DNA from: Verrucomicrobiales bacterium
GTDB lineage: Bacteria; Verrucomicrobiota; Verrucomicrobiia; Limisphaerales; J093
Length of the DNA stretch: 64,000 nucleotides
Reading direction: 5' to 3'
NCBI GenBank assembly: GCA_024233305.1
Contig: JACKPV010000039.1
Coordinates: forward strand, 1-64,000
Shown here: positions 1 through 15,000 of the stretch, piece by piece
Layout: the number at the start of each line of letters is the position of its first letter
How positions within the stretch are numbered: position 1 is the stretch's first letter
Notes under the pieces: model-generated
The model's input: the letters and a program-made list of their open reading frames with translations, nothing else
The model's database searches: none
Told to the model about the DNA's origin: nothing
Translations under genes and position numbers: made by a program

Positions 1-1
1 T

Positions 2-3000
2 CGGATCGTGCTCCACGATGCGACGACGATTACGCGGTTGCGGCCGGACGGGCTCGGGGGCGAGGTCTCGGTGCCGCTGTATCACGGGCGCGGTGAACTG
101 GTGTTTGACCCGGTGTGGCGCACGCTGGCGGGGCTCGATCCTGCGGGCGTCACCGACAACGCGCTCGTGATTGATCTGGATGCGCTGTTCGCGGGCGAGC
201 GGTTGAACCTCAGCAGCAGCCTGACGGAACACCTGGCGGATCAACTCGCGCGCATCCGCCTGGTCTCCGGTGACATGGTCCTCGAGCTCATGCCGGAGGA
301 TTACGCCCTCGAGATCATCAACGAGGGCACGCCCGAGGCGCCGGATTACCGACATGTGGTAACCCTCGATCCGGTCGATGCCACGGGCCTGGGCGGCCAG
401 GTGTCCATCGAAGTCCTCGTCCTGATTCAACGTGTCTACGAAACTCGCGCGCCGCGCCTGAGCCTGGGCAACGAGCCCTACGTCTACTTCGGCGGCGAGC
501 AGATCTACTACTCGGCGGCCGACAAGGTGCAAGGCACGCGTCCGGTGCAGCGCGTGAGTTTCGTCGGTTCGACCAACGACATCATTTTCAGCAACGCCAC
601 GATGCTGCCGGGGGATGTTCCCACGCCGCTCAACAGCGACCGGCTGAACATCACGCTCGGCTCGCTCGACAACCGGTTCACGATCATTGCCGGGCATGCG
701 GGTGAAACCCACCTGGTCGCCGGCGCGGGCGCTGATCAGATTGCCATCCGGGCCACCGAAGGGGCGGTGACCATCGAAGGCGGGTTTGGCACGGACGTCG
801 TTTACGTCGGTTCGGAGGCCGGTTTCTGGCGGACCACCGAGCTTCCTGCCATCCCCGACGACGGCGCGGGGATCAAGTTCCTCAATGTGCTCGGCCACGC
901 CAATGACATTCACGGGACGATCACCGTGCTGGGCCAGGAAGACGACGACCGGTTGGTCATCGACGACACGGCGGACGGCGAGGCGAACACGGGCTCGCTC
1001 AGCAGTGACGGCATCACCGGGATCTTCGGCGAGGGCGGCGCCGTGAGTCACGGCGGGGTCGAACATCTCGACGTGTTCCTCGGCTCGGGCAACGACACCT
1101 TTACCGTGCGGAGCACGCCGGCCGGCACCGAGACCAGTACCATGGTCGAGGGCCGTGGGGGAGACGACACCCTCAACGTCGAGTCCATTGCGGGGCCGAC
1201 CTGGATCGAGGGTGACGGCGCCGGCATTGAAGGGAGCACCGCGACCGGGAACGATCTGGTCCGCGTGGGAAGCCGTTCCGGGAGTGCCGATCCCCTGGTT
1301 GGCAGCAATCTCGACGGGATCCGGACCGGGTTGCTGCGGCTCGAGGGGGGCGGCGGGTTAAACGGTTTGAAGCTCTACGACAGCGGGGCGTCGACGGACA
1401 AGGTTGGCGTGCTGACCGAAGCCTCGGTGAGCGGGCTCGGCATGACCCAGGGGGTGGCCTACACGGGCTTCGTGGAACTGGAGTTGCGGTTGGGCGCCGG
1501 GGATGACCAGCTCTTCGTGCAATCGACGCATGCCGGTTCGACCGCCATCCACACCGGCAACGAACTCGCGCGGGGCGACGCCATCAATGACACCGTCAAC
1601 ATCCTTGCCACCCGGGGCGAAACGCTCATCGAAGGCGGGCGCGGCAACGATCGGTTCCAGGTCAACTTCAACCAGACCGGATCCCAGTCATTTGCCGGCG
1701 GCGTGGGCGGTTTGCTTACCCTGCGCGGTCAGGGCGACGGCGACGATTACCGGATCGGGTTGAGCCGCGACACGTCGGTTACGATCAATGTCGAGGATCA
1801 GTCCCCGCCGGGCGACGCCGGCATCAACACCCTCGAACTCCTCGGCACCAATCAGGCCGACTTCCTGCTGTTCCGCGGCAACCGCTCGACGAGCCGGGGC
1901 ACGATTGCCTCGATCCAGGTGGATGCCGCCCTGCGCCCCGTGCCCGGCGGCTTCTTCCAGCGCGTCAATTACGACGGCAACATCAACCGCGTTCAGGTGC
2001 GCGGTCGCGACGGTGACGACGCCTTTGTGTTCGATGAAACCGTCTCGCCGCTGAACGTCTACGGCGACGCGGGCAACGACCTGTTCCAGGTGGGACAGAT
2101 TTACGAGTCACCGCGCGACAGCACGAATCCGCTGAACGGGCTGAGCCCCGAGGACTACTTCGAGACGACCCAGATCACCGAGGGCTTCTTGAGCAACGGC
2201 GTGAGCGAGGCGGCGGTGTTCTACGGCGGCATTGGCGACGACACGTTCACCGTCTACCACACGAAGGCGCAGCTGGCGCTTTACGGCGAGGAGGATCAGG
2301 ACCGGTTCATCGTCCGTTCCTTCGTGCGCGTGGATCCGAACGATCCGAAGGCGCCCCTCGAAATCAACGGTGGCGAAGGCGCCGACTTCATCAATTACAC
2401 CGTGAACGCTCCCGTGCGGATCACGGGCGGCGACGGCTTTGACACGGTGACCGTGGTCGGCACGTCCCTTGGGGAAGACTTCGTCGTCAACCAGGAAGGT
2501 GTCTTCGGCGGCGGCCAGTACGTGACCTACCGCGGGGTGGAACGTGTCATCGTCGATGCGAAGGAGGGCAACGACCGCTTCTTCATCATGGGGACCAGCG
2601 ACCAGGCGGCGGTCGAGATCGTCGGTGGGCTGGGCAGTGACACCTTCAACGTGGGCGGCGCGGATGGGCAGCCGGTGACCGTGGTGAGCAACGGGCTCCA
2701 GGGCCACAGCGGACTGATCACCCAGACCATCGAAAGTCCGGACCTGCGCTACGATCAGATCTTCGTGCAGGACCTGGCGGTGCGCATCGTGGACAACGAT
2801 ACCGCGGGCGTGATCATCAGCCAGCCGGGCGGGCCGTTGCGGGTTTTCGAGGAGGCATTCGGTCCGAACGACGCGCGCTACCGGCTCGTGGTAAACCTCT
2901 ACAGCATCGCGCTGACCCGGGCTCCCGAGGAGACCGTGCGCATCAGCATCGCGCCCGTGAGCCTGAGCGAGCGGGACGAACTGGCCGGGGCCCGGGGCGT

Positions 3001-6000
3001 CGGGGTAAGCCGCGGGTCGAATGGCGAAATCAGCGAGGAGGGCATCTGGTTGGTGTTCGACCGGGAGAACTGGTTCGAGCCGCAGGCGGTGGCCGTCTGG
3101 GCGCTGGCGGATGACGTGGCGGAAGGGCACGTCGTCCATGAAATCCAGCATCAGGTCACGCAGGGATCCCGCAGCGGCGATGGCGGCGCCTACGACGGGT
3201 TGACGCTGCCCAACATGACGGTGGACGTCATCGACGACGACGCTGCGGAAGTGGTGGTGGTGCCGGTCGACCGGCAGGGCTTTGCCGATCTTGGAACGTT
3301 GGTGGCCGAAAACGCCTCGGGCGACCTGCCGGCCAACGACCAGTACACACTGGTGCTCAGCCGCGAGCCCGTCGGCAACGTCACCATCGCGCTGGCCACC
3401 GAGGCCGGACAGCTCGAGGGCTTCGCATCGACCGTCACCTTCACGCCGGACAACTGGGACACGCCGCAGACGGTGACGGTCCGGGCGGCGGAGGATTCGG
3501 TGGCCGAGGGCAACCACTACGACCGGGTGGTGCATACCCTGGTCAGCTCGACGGAATCGTTGTTCGGCCTGACCCTGGCGGACGTGGCCGCGGGACTCGC
3601 GGCGGTGATTCGCGGCGATGCCGTCGGGGCGTTCACGGCGTCCGTGACGCCGGAGGGCATCCTGGTCCTGACCGGCGTGGCGACCTTTGTCTTCGATGCC
3701 ACCCATCCGCTCGACGCGTTCGAACTGCTCAGCTTCGATGCTGCCCGGACCGGAGCCACGACCATCACCCTGACCGATCCCGTGGCGCCGGGCGACGTCT
3801 GGTCCGTGCTGATCGATGGGACGCGGTTCGACGCGGCAACCGACGACAACAGCACGGCCCGGTCGGTGGCGGAGATCCTGCGCGACGTGATCAACCAACG
3901 GGACGACCTGTGGGTGCTGCGTCCGGTCAACGGCGCGACGGGGGGCGCGTTCGAGGTGGGGTCCGCGGGCTCCGGGACGACGAGCATCGCGGCCACGCTG
4001 CGCGTGCTCAAGGCATCGACCCTGGAGCTGACCGAGGTTTGGTCGCAAGCCGGGGAAACGGTGACCGTCGATCTTCGGGATTACTCGGGGACCTTCGCTG
4101 CGGACGATCGCTGGACGCTCGAACTGAACGGCCGGGTTTACAGCCATCGCGTGGTGGCGGGAGATGATGCGGGCACCGTGGCCGACGGGTTGCGCGACGC
4201 GATCCGCCGGGCCCAGACCGGTCCCTACACGGCCAGCGTGGATACCGCCGGGCGTCTGGTGATTGATTCGGGCGCCAACGGGATCACGGTGGACGTGACG
4301 CGGACGGTGAGTGCGACTGGTGTGGTGGACCACGACGCGGCGGAACTCAGCGGGACCCAGGATCCGTCCGCGGGCTATTCGCGGGTGGAACTCGCTTTGG
4401 TGGATCGACCGGTCACCACGGGGGCCGTCTGGACCCTGGCGCCGAAGCTGGTGGGCAGCGACGGCCCGGTGGAACCCTACCGCTACGTGGCGGGCGGCAA
4501 CGGGGAGAGCGCGCAGATTGCCCCGGTGGACGTGCGGATCACGGACGACGAGGCTCCGCACGTGCTGGTGACGGAGTCCGGTGGCAGCACCCAGGTGACC
4601 GAGGGGACCAATCTGATGGTCCTGGCCAGCGGTTTCGTGGTGAGCACGATTTCCGGCAACAGCTTCACCGGCGGCATCGGTTCCTCGGTGATCGCGGAGT
4701 TGACAGGTTTGCATGACTCGCGTTTCAGCGCCCAGGATCTGGACCTCGGCAAATGGGACCGGAGCAGCAACCCGGAAATCGCGCGGTCGAGCGAGCTTCC
4801 GCACCTGACAATCCGCGGCAACGGAGACGGGACGAAGGACGTCTACCGGTTCGCCGTGACCGACACGATGCTCACGGCGCAGGGCGGCGCCGACGGCCTG
4901 ACGGTCATTCTCGATGTCGACGGCGGCTTCGGGGTGGGCGATCCGCTGGTCTGGGCCAGCCGGATTCAGGTGTTCAACGAGGCGGGCGACCTGGTGGCGC
5001 GCGGCCCGGGATTCTCGGATCCGTCACGGGACGGCGCCGCGGGCAGCACCACGTGGCTGGACGACTACCTCGAACTGACCCTGCGGAACGAGGGCGTCTA
5101 CTACATCGAGGTCGACAACTGGCTGGCGGCGGGCGGGCTGCCCGTGGGCGTGGACTACGAGTTGCAGGTGTCGATTGAGAACCATGCCATCGACGGCTTC
5201 ATCTTCACGACGGATCCCGTGGCGGAAAACGAGAACGGCAATGACGAGTTTCCGGGCCAGGCGCTGACACAAGGGGATTTCTTCACCTTCTTCGATGCCG
5301 CCGTGGGCAACGGTGATTACCCGGGCGGCCTGATCAACTTCCTCACGCCTTACGCGCGCATCCAGGGCGGCGGCAATGGTTCCTATGACATCTACTCGTT
5401 CACGATCACGCCGGGGATGCTGTCGCCGGTCGCGATCCGCAACGACCAGCCGTCTGCCGGCAGCGTTCCCGACACCTCGGGCTTCTTCACGAGTCTGACG
5501 CTGGAAGTGACCGGCAATGTGAAGGCGGGCGACCGCTGGGAACTCGGTCTGCGCTACGTGACCTACGAATACGAGGCGCAGCCCGGCGACGATCCCGCCG
5601 ACGTGGCCCGCGAACTCGGCAACCGCCTGCCATCGCGTTACGCCGTGGAGGTCGAGGGCGCCCGGCTCACAATCACGGATCCGAACGGCTTCAACCTGAT
5701 CGGGGACACCGGATCGGTCGGTTTCCGGCAGACGATTGACGGCGCGGGGCTCATCAGCCGCGAGAACACCGCGCGCGATCTGGCCGGACAACCGGTGCGG
5801 TTCACGCAGGCGGACGCGGTTTTCCAGGGCGTATTGGCGCCGGGCGACCGCGTCGGACTGACGGTGAACGGGGTGCCCACCGACGTCGAGGTCGGGCTGA
5901 ACGAAACGGCGGCTGCCGTGTTGGCCCGGCTGGCCCAGCGCCTCAATCAATCCGCCGCGACGGAACTCGACAACCTGACGTTCGCAGCGGAGGCCGATCG

Positions 6001-9000
6001 CATCCGGATCGTCGCCTCGGGACAGACCGCGTTTACACTGGCCGGTTCCATTGCGGGGGTTGCGCCCCAGGCGGAGGTTGCGATCAGCGGCGCGCCGGTG
6101 GCGGCGGTCCCGGGGAATGTCGCCTTCAGTTCGGTCCGCGTGGACATCACCGGCCCGGTGCGTCCCGGGGAACTCTGGACCTTGACCCTGGCCGGGAATC
6201 CCTACGCCTATCGCGCGCAACCGGGTGACGGCCCCGAACAGATCGCTGTGGGGCTCGCGGCGCGGATTCCGGGCGCGGAGTTTGCGGTGATCCCCGGCGC
6301 GGATCACCTGACCCTCGCCCGCCCGGTGGACTTCGTTGGCCCGACTGAATTCACCGTCGAGTTCGCCCTCAAGGCGTCCGGCAGCGCGACACCCGACCAG
6401 AACCCCGATGTTGCGGCCCAGATCGTGACGTTGCAGGGCGAGGTGAAGGCGGGCGATCGCTGGCTCCTCAAGATCGACGACGCGGTGGTCGGCAATTACC
6501 TGGTGGCGGCCGATGCCGCGGACCATGCCCTGATCGCCGCCGCGTTCGTGGAAGCGGTCAACCTCCACGCCGGCTACCGGGCGCAGCTTGACGGCGAGCG
6601 GGTGGTGGTCGTGCGCCAGGCGACCGACGCCTTCACCCTGGGCGTGGAAGTCGAACTGGCGGGCCAACTCAACACCGCGGCGGTGGCGGCCCTGGTGATC
6701 GATCTCGAACCGTTCGGCGGACCGGGCCAGATCGTGCTGGATCTCGGCGACGCCCATTACCTCGCGGCGGGCGGGAATGGGCTGGACCTCGTGGCCGCGT
6801 TTCTGGCGCAGATCAACGGTGAACCGTCGGACGGCTACGTCGCCATCGGCAACGGGTCTTCGTTGATCGTGGCCCGGCGTAGTGGAAGCGCTGCGATTAA
6901 CGCCGCCGTCTTCCCGGCCGCGCCGGCACCCGTCAGCGGCGGGGCCGGGACGAGCGAGGACGGCGCCGAGTGGTCGGCGCACTTCGATGCCGCTGGGCTG
7001 GCCGGGCAAAGTTGGTTGGTGCGGCTTATCGATGATCAAGACGGCGTCGTGTTGTTCGAGGAAGCGCTGACCCTGACCGCCGCCCGGAGCGCCGCGGAAC
7101 TGGTGCTGGATTTCGTCGCGCTCTTCGGAAGCAGCGGCCCGACAGAATTCACCGTCGAGGCGGACGGTGAAACCCTGCGGATCATGCGCGGGAGCCCGGC
7201 GGCCTTCACGGCGGAGTTCCTCGTGGGCACTCCGACGGCCGTGGGTGAGCCGCTCAGCGGTCAACGCATCGGGTTCCCGGGCACGCTGGTCGAGGGCGAT
7301 TCGTGGCAGCTGACCCTTTCCGGTCGGAGCGAACCCTTCACCGTGCCGGTCGATGCCGCGGTGCCGGACCTGGACACCTTGCGAACCCGGTTTGCCGGGG
7401 ACATCGAAGGCGACCAATCGACGACCTATCGGGCTTTCGATGACGGAACGTCTGTGTTCGTGGTGGAGGAGACCGGGGGCGAAACGCTCACGGCCGCGAG
7501 CGTAGTCGTGAGGGCCGGGGCGCCTCCGGCGGCGCCGGCCCGCGTGGAAGTCCTGGGTTTCGATCCCGGGCAGCCGCCGAACGCCGGGGACCAGTGGATC
7601 ATCAGCGTGGCCGGCCAGGCGCATCCGATTCCGGTGACCGCGGATCGGGCCACGCTCGACGCTCTGCTGGGCGCGTGGGTGGACGACTTCTTCAACCAGG
7701 CCGGTTTCGTGGCCCTGGCGGAGGGCGAAGGACTGCAGGTGATCCGGACGGATACGCTCGACGCGTTCTTGCTGGACTTTGACGCCGGGCTTGCCCCAAC
7801 GCACGCAATGGCGACGGTCTCGGGCAGCATCCCGTCCGACTGGCGGCACGCCATCACCCTGTTGCCGGCGGATCCGGCGCAGCCGTTGAACCGGGGCGAT
7901 CAATGGCGGATTTCGATTCCCGGCCTGACGGGTTCGCCGTTTGGTGCGACCGGCCGGACCGCGGAGAGCTTGGAGAGCCTGGTGGGCCGCCTGGCCACGG
8001 ACATCAGGACGGCATTCGGTCCGGATGCCGCGGTTACGAACGATCTGCGGACCCTTCACATCGCGGCCGTCGACGGGCATTTGATGGCGCTGGGTCCGGT
8101 GCAGCAAACCCGGCTCCTGAGCGACGCCCGCGGCGTGGGCGCCGCGGTACTGGGCGCCAGCGCGGCGGTCGGCCCGTTCTACACGACGGCCCTGCTGGAC
8201 CTCGTGGGCGAGTTCAGCCCGGACGAGCCGTGGGAGATCGTTCTGGACGGTCATGTTTACCGCTATGTGGTCGAGGATCTGCCCAAGGAAGAACGTGGTC
8301 TCGGCGCCATCGCGGCCAAGCTCGCGGAGAAGATCAACGCCGGCGGTCTGTTCCACGCCGAGGCATCGACCTTCAACGACGGTCAGGTTGTCTACAACCG
8401 CCTCAGCATCACGCGGGCCCCGGGCTCCCCGGCGCCGAGTCCTTATCCGTTCCTGGTCAGTGCGACGCGTGGCGGCAACCTGGTCAAGGGCGTGTTCGAC
8501 ATCGACAACGCGAACTTCCTCCGCAGCACCAAGGCCTTCACCAACTACCTGCTCGGGTTTTTCCCGGTGCGAGACCAGGTGGCCTTCACGGCGTCGATAT
8601 CGCTCGAGTTGTTCGAGGCGAACCCGCAGGGCGGCGCCCCGCGCCTGCTGGCTTCGAGCACCGGCAGCGCGCGTCTGGACCAGGGCAGCCTCACGCTGCT
8701 GGATCCGTTCATCGAATACGATTTCTCCAGGGCCGGCGCCTACTACCTGCGCGTGGGATCGCATCTGGCCTATGATCGGACCAGCTTCCTGGGGTTGAAA
8801 CCGCCGTTCACCGCGGAGGACGCGGGCGTGCTAACCGGCCAGTCCTACGACCTCATCGTCTCGCTCCAGCGGCACCCGAAGAACGACAACACGCTCGAAC
8901 TCCAGGGCAAGGCGATCACCATCGTCGAGGGCACGGGCGTCGGGCAAATGGCCACGATCCTGGGATACGACCCGGAGGGGAACATCTTCAGCATCGATCG

Positions 9001-12000
9001 CAACTGGGCGGTCGCTCCCGATGCCACCAGTCGATTCGAGATCTCGGCCACCCGGGATGACTTCACGCCGGTCACCGATTCCTACGACCTGGTGCTCACC
9101 GGAGCGCCGTCCGGCCCGGTTGTGATCGACGTGTTGCCAACGCCGACGCCGACCTACAACGCGGCGCTGGCCTTCGATGCGTCGGCGGCCTTCGGACGCC
9201 ATAACGACGTCCAGGTGCAGGTGGCCACCAAGCGGGTCCGGATTGCGATCGGGGAGAGCGCTGCGGGGACGGAGACGTGGCGGTTTGGATTCAACTTCGA
9301 TGAATCGGCGGACCCCGAGGCCCACCAGGCGTTGGACTACGTGGCCCAGCCGGGTGAGACCGCGGCGCAACTGGCCTCCCGCCTCGCTCCCGTTCTCCAG
9401 CCTCAGGGCTTTACCGTGCGGTTGGAGGGTGCCGACGTGGTGATCACGGCGGCCCGGGTGTTCTACTTCGAGGTCGCGGTGCCGGCGGGCAGCCGGGCCG
9501 CGGTGACGGCGACGCCGCAGGTGGAGTTCACCCCGCAGAACTGGATGACGCAGCAGACGGTCCGGGTGGCGGCGATTGATGATGCGCTGGTGGACGGCAG
9601 CGACGCGCTGGTGTTCCCGGCCGCCGAGCAGCGGGCGAACGTGATCCGTGGACCGCTCACCATCGAGGGCGGCGTGGAACTCGGGGTGGAGATCTTCCTG
9701 AATGCGCCGTTGATGCTGCCCGGCGAGACGAACCTGAAGCTCGCGGACGGCGCGCTGGGCGGGGCCGGCGTGACGGCGGACGGCCGGGCATTCCTGCTGG
9801 ACCTGGATGCCAGCCACCTGAACGCCCTGACCGGCCTGCGGCCCGGATTCGATCCGCGCATGAACCGCGCCCCCTACTACTTCACCTTCCTCGACGGGGC
9901 GGCGCAAGGGCAGCGGTTGATCGTGGATTCGGTCTCGGCGGATATCCTGTCTTTCGCCCGCGCGAGCGGATTCACCGTGGGGATCGATTACTCCGGGGAC
10001 GACCTGGCGGAGCGGGCGCGGTTCTTCGGAACGCCGTATGTCGAGGCGGGCAGCGGCCAGCAGCCCGGCCTCGAGGCGGTGGCGTGGGAGTCGGTGCAGA
10101 TCCGCCTCGACGGGCTCGTGGAGAGCGGCGATTCCTGGGTCCTGACCCTGGACGACGGGGAACTCATCGAGCTGGCAGTGGCCAGCGGCGAGGGGCGGAG
10201 CACGGCGGCTTTGATGGCGCTCGAGTTGGTGCGGCAAATCAATGCGATCGAGGAAACCCCCTACACGGCCGAAGTGCGCATCGGATTGCGCGGCGATGTG
10301 AATCTGCTCCTCCAGGGCGAACGCGCCTTCCGGGTGGCGTTCACCGGCGCCAACAGCATCCGCAACGGCGCCGACCGCCTGCGCCGCACCGTCAGCGGCT
10401 TCGTGGCGGCGGCCCCGAGCGACGCGTCCTGGTCAGTGGGCGCCTACTACTTCACCGGCGAACCGGTTGCCGGCGAAACCTGGACCTTGACCATTGATGC
10501 CGGCGCCGATGGCGGGCAGTCGGTTGCCTACACCGCTTCCGGGAACGCGGACTTGGCCGAACTGACCGGTGCGCTCGCGGACCTGCTCGATCAACTGGAT
10601 GCCCAATTGGCGCCCCTGGTTTCCGGCACCGTCGTCACCTTCAAGACCGGCTGGGCGGTTGACGATGCCAGCGGCGACCCGTTGGCGGCGTCGGCCGGGA
10701 ACAGCTACTTCTACGCCCCGCACAACGCGAATCTGGACGTGGTCGAGGAAGATGCCGTGGACGTCCTGAACGTCTACGACACCGACAACCCCGCGAACGA
10801 CACCGTCATCCTCGGGCAGGATCGGATCACCGGATTGGGCATGGGCGGGACCGCAATTGTCGGCGGGCGCGTGCTCGATGGCGGGATCACCTATCGCAAC
10901 CTCGAAGCGACGAACCTGTTCCTCGGCCGGGGCGACAACCTGGCGATCATCGAATCGACCCACGCCGGGTCCACGCGGGTCGAACTCGGCGCCGGCAACG
11001 ATTCGGTTCAGGTGCGGGCGGCGACCGGGCCCACGGAGATTCTCGGCGGCGACGGCAATGACACCTTCGCGGTGAGCAACGCGCTGGGCCGTTTGGACGA
11101 GATCGCCGGGCATGTGCGGTTGGACGGCGGCGCCGGTTTCGACACGGTGAACGCCATCGACGAGGGCGACGCGGATCCCAACGCGGGCATCCTGACCGCC
11201 ACCACCCTGACTGGCTTCGACATGCCCACGGTGGCGGAGATCCAGAGGATCATCGTCCGGGCGGTCGGGGGCACGTTCCAGCTGCGCGTTCCCACGGCCG
11301 ACACGGCCGCCGGGCTGCCTGCCACCGAAACGATCCGGCGGGACGACGACTTCGCCGTGCTGACGGTGGCTTTCGACACCGCCGGGCCGGAACTCGCCGC
11401 CGCCCTCGCCGAGTTGTACGGCGTTGCCGGCATCAGCGTCTCGGCGGTTCGGACCAGCGCGACCGTGACCTACACCGTCACGTTCGGCGGCGATTCCGCC
11501 GGGCGCGACTTCGCCCCGATCGAATGGGCGGAAAGCCGGGAGGCCGGGGAGGACCTGCCGGTGACGGGGTTGGCGCCCGGCGTGGATGCCTCGGTCGATG
11601 TCATCATCACCACCTTGCGCGACGGCGCCACCGCCTTCGCCGCGGCGCCCGTGCAGGTGCTGACCGTGGACGCCATTGGCGGCTTCTTCGCGCTGCGTCT
11701 GTTGGATCAGGTGACGGTCCCGATTGCCTTCGATGCCGACGCGGAGAGCTTCCTGGCGGCGCTCGATCCGATCCTGAACCCAAACAACCCGGATCCCTAC
11801 CAACCGCACACCCGGAACGTCGCGGTGCAGCGGGTCGGGAACGTCTTCTACGTGACCTTCCAGGGGGAACACCGCGCGCTCACGCTCGATGCCCTGCAGC
11901 TCGACACCACCGGGCTCTTCGGTCGGTTGCATCTGGAAACACGAACCCTCGGGCTGACCTACGGTGACGTGGAGGCCTTCACCCTCGATTTGGGCAGCGG

Positions 12001-15000
12001 CGGCGACGAAGTGAACATCCGCAGCACGGCCGCCGGCACGGTGACTACCGTGAACGGCAACGCGGGCGGCGACACGTTCAATGTCGGCAGCATTGCTCCG
12101 GGAACCGGCGGCGACGTCAACGCCATCGCCGGGGTGCTGGTGCTGAATGGCGGCGGCGCGGATGGGGACACGGACGTGGTGAACGTGGACGACCGGGGCG
12201 ATGCCTTTGGCAACCCGGCCTGGCTGACCGCGACCACCCTGACCGGCCTGGGGATGGGGCCGGACGGCATCCGCTATGCCACGGTCGAGCGTCTCAACAT
12301 CGACACCGGCGGAGCGCCGACCTTCCGGCCCACTGACATCCTCGATCTCGGGACGTTTGCCGGGAGGCTCGCAGGGGGTTCGACTCCGTTGGCCGCCTGG
12401 GTGCACGGAACCCTGGCGCCCGAAACGGAACGGATGCTCCTCGAGTTCCTCGAGACCGGAGCGAATCCCGCCGGGCTGAAAGAGGCGCTGGCCGGGGAAC
12501 TCAGCGAGCTGGTCACCGGCCTGTCGATCTACGACGAGGCGCGTTTCGGCGAGGTCGAGCTTTCGCCCGCGACGCTGGCCCTCCTGGCCGATGACCCGCA
12601 GGGCGATGATCGGTTGCTGCTGAACCGGCGGCTGCTCGAGGACGCATTTGCCGGCGTCCTGCGGCAAAACGTCACGGGCTTTGGCGACGATGTGATCAAC
12701 GTCCGGAGCACCTCGACGGTGACCAACCTCACCACGCACGACGGCGACGACCGGGTCTATGTCTCCTCGCAGGCGGATCTCTTCACGTGGGAGGGATCGG
12801 TGGAGGACGCGGTCGAGCTTGGCGGCCTGCGCCTGCCGGAGACCCTCTCGTGGGTCGGCAACCTCGAAGTTATCCTGGTCGGCGCCGCGGGCTCGCGCGT
12901 GTTGACCGCCGCGGATTTCAGCTTCGATTCTGAATCGGGCGAGCTGACCTTCACGGAGAGCGTTTACGAGGAACTGCTCGAGGCGGTCGGGCTGACGGTG
13001 CGCTCGACCACGGACTTCTTGAAGGGCGACCTCGACGGCATCAACGCCCACTTGAACCTCGATGCGGGCAACGGACGGCACCTGCTGATGCTCAGCGACG
13101 AGGCGAGCCCGAACGGCGATGAGGCGGTCCTGATCACCCATGAAGTGCTGGCCTGGGAGCCGTCCGGCGCGGAGGCCCGGCCGCCCGAGATTTTCATCAG
13201 CGGTCTGGCGACGGGAGTGATCTCCTATCGCGCGGACGATGACCGCGGCAGCTTTGCCGGCGGCATCTCCCTCTGGACCGGATGGGGCAATGACCGCCTG
13301 AGCATCATGGCCACGCACCGGCGCGATGGCGTGCGCACGGCGACCTCCGTGAACACCGGTCTCGGCAACGACGAAGTCAGCGTGGCCTTGCAGGCGGGGG
13401 TGGACGGGTTCTTCGTGCTGAACACCCAGGGGCCGTACGGGGATCATCCCGAACTCGAGGACAACGACGTCGTGCGCGGCGCCGGATCGACGCTGCCGTT
13501 GGTGGTTTTCGGCGGTCAGGGTTCGGACGACATCGTGGGGGGACAGGGAGCGGATGTCCTGTTCGGTGATCGGGGCCGGATCCTCTACTTCGACGAGGCG
13601 CTCACCGGCCTTGAAGGCGTGGACTTGACGACTCTCGAGGCGCTGGCCGGGGCCGTCTTCGGTCACGGCGGTCCCGGGGATCGCACGGATGGCGTCGTGC
13701 GCCCGGCGGGTTACGTGACCACGGTCGAACCGTCCGTCGGCGCCGCGGACACGGCGACGACCCAGGGCGATCTGGCGGTGTTGTTCGGAGGCGCCGGGGC
13801 GGACGAGTTGACGGCTGGCGGGGGTTCGGTCGGCGGCAACCTGATTGTGGGTGATCAGGGCCTCGCCCGGTATCAGGGAGGCCGGCTTGCCGAGGTGCGG
13901 ACCACGGAACCGGAGACCGGCGCCGACGATGTGATCACCGTGAACAGTGGCGCCAACGTCCTGTTCGGCGGGCCGGGCAGCGACCGGATCACCGTGAACA
14001 GCGAGGCCGAAGGTGGCAACCTGATCCTCGGCGACAATGGCCGGGCCACCTTCAACGGCGGTGTCCTCTTCGAGGTCCGCAGCACCGAACCTGCCATCGG
14101 GGCCGGCGATACCATCCGCGTGGACAACGGCGGCAACGTGGTCTTCGGCGGGGCCGGCAACGACTCCGTCGAGGCGGGCGGTGGTGCGCTTCCGAACCTC
14201 ATCCTGGGCGACAACGGTCTGGCGCGATTCCGACCGGAAACGGGGTGGCTCGAAAGCGTCGAGACTTCCGATCCCGGCCTCGGCGCCGCCGATGACCTGC
14301 TGGCGCGTGGAGGGGCCAACATCGTCATGGGCGGTTTTGGCGCCGATGTGATCCGGGTTACCGGAACGGCGGCACCGCAGGTGATTCTGGGCGATCACGG
14401 CCGGGCGGTTTACGGCGGGCTGCCGCAACCGACCCTCGTGGAAACGCTCGATCCGGAAATGGGCGCCGGGGACTGGATTCAAACCGGGGATGGCGCCGAC
14501 ATCGTGCTGGGCGGCGCCGGGAGTGACGACATCAATGTCAACCCCGCCACCGGCCTGTTCCTCGGCGCGGACGGCGGCGCGGATGTGATCCTCGGCGACA
14601 ACGGCCTGGCGCGCTTCGATGTGACCGCGCAAGGCAGCGTGGTCCGGGAGGTGCGGACAACGGATCCCGCGACGGGCGCCGGGGACCGCATCTTCGCCGG
14701 CGACGGGGCGGACATTGTGCTCGGGGGAACGGGCGACGACCGGATTCACGCCGGGCTGGACGGTTCCGGCGACATCGTGCTGGGCGACCAGGGACAGGCG
14801 CTCTTCGACGAAGCGGGGGTGCTGATGCGCATCGCGACCACCGACCCCGGCACCGGCGGACGGGATGAGATCGTCGCGGGCGACGGTCCCGACATCGTGT
14901 TCGGTGGCACCGGCGTGGATTACGTCAACCTGGATCCGGCCACCCTCGCCGCCATCGGTTCGGACAACGGCGACGACGTGATTCTGGGCGACAACGGATT

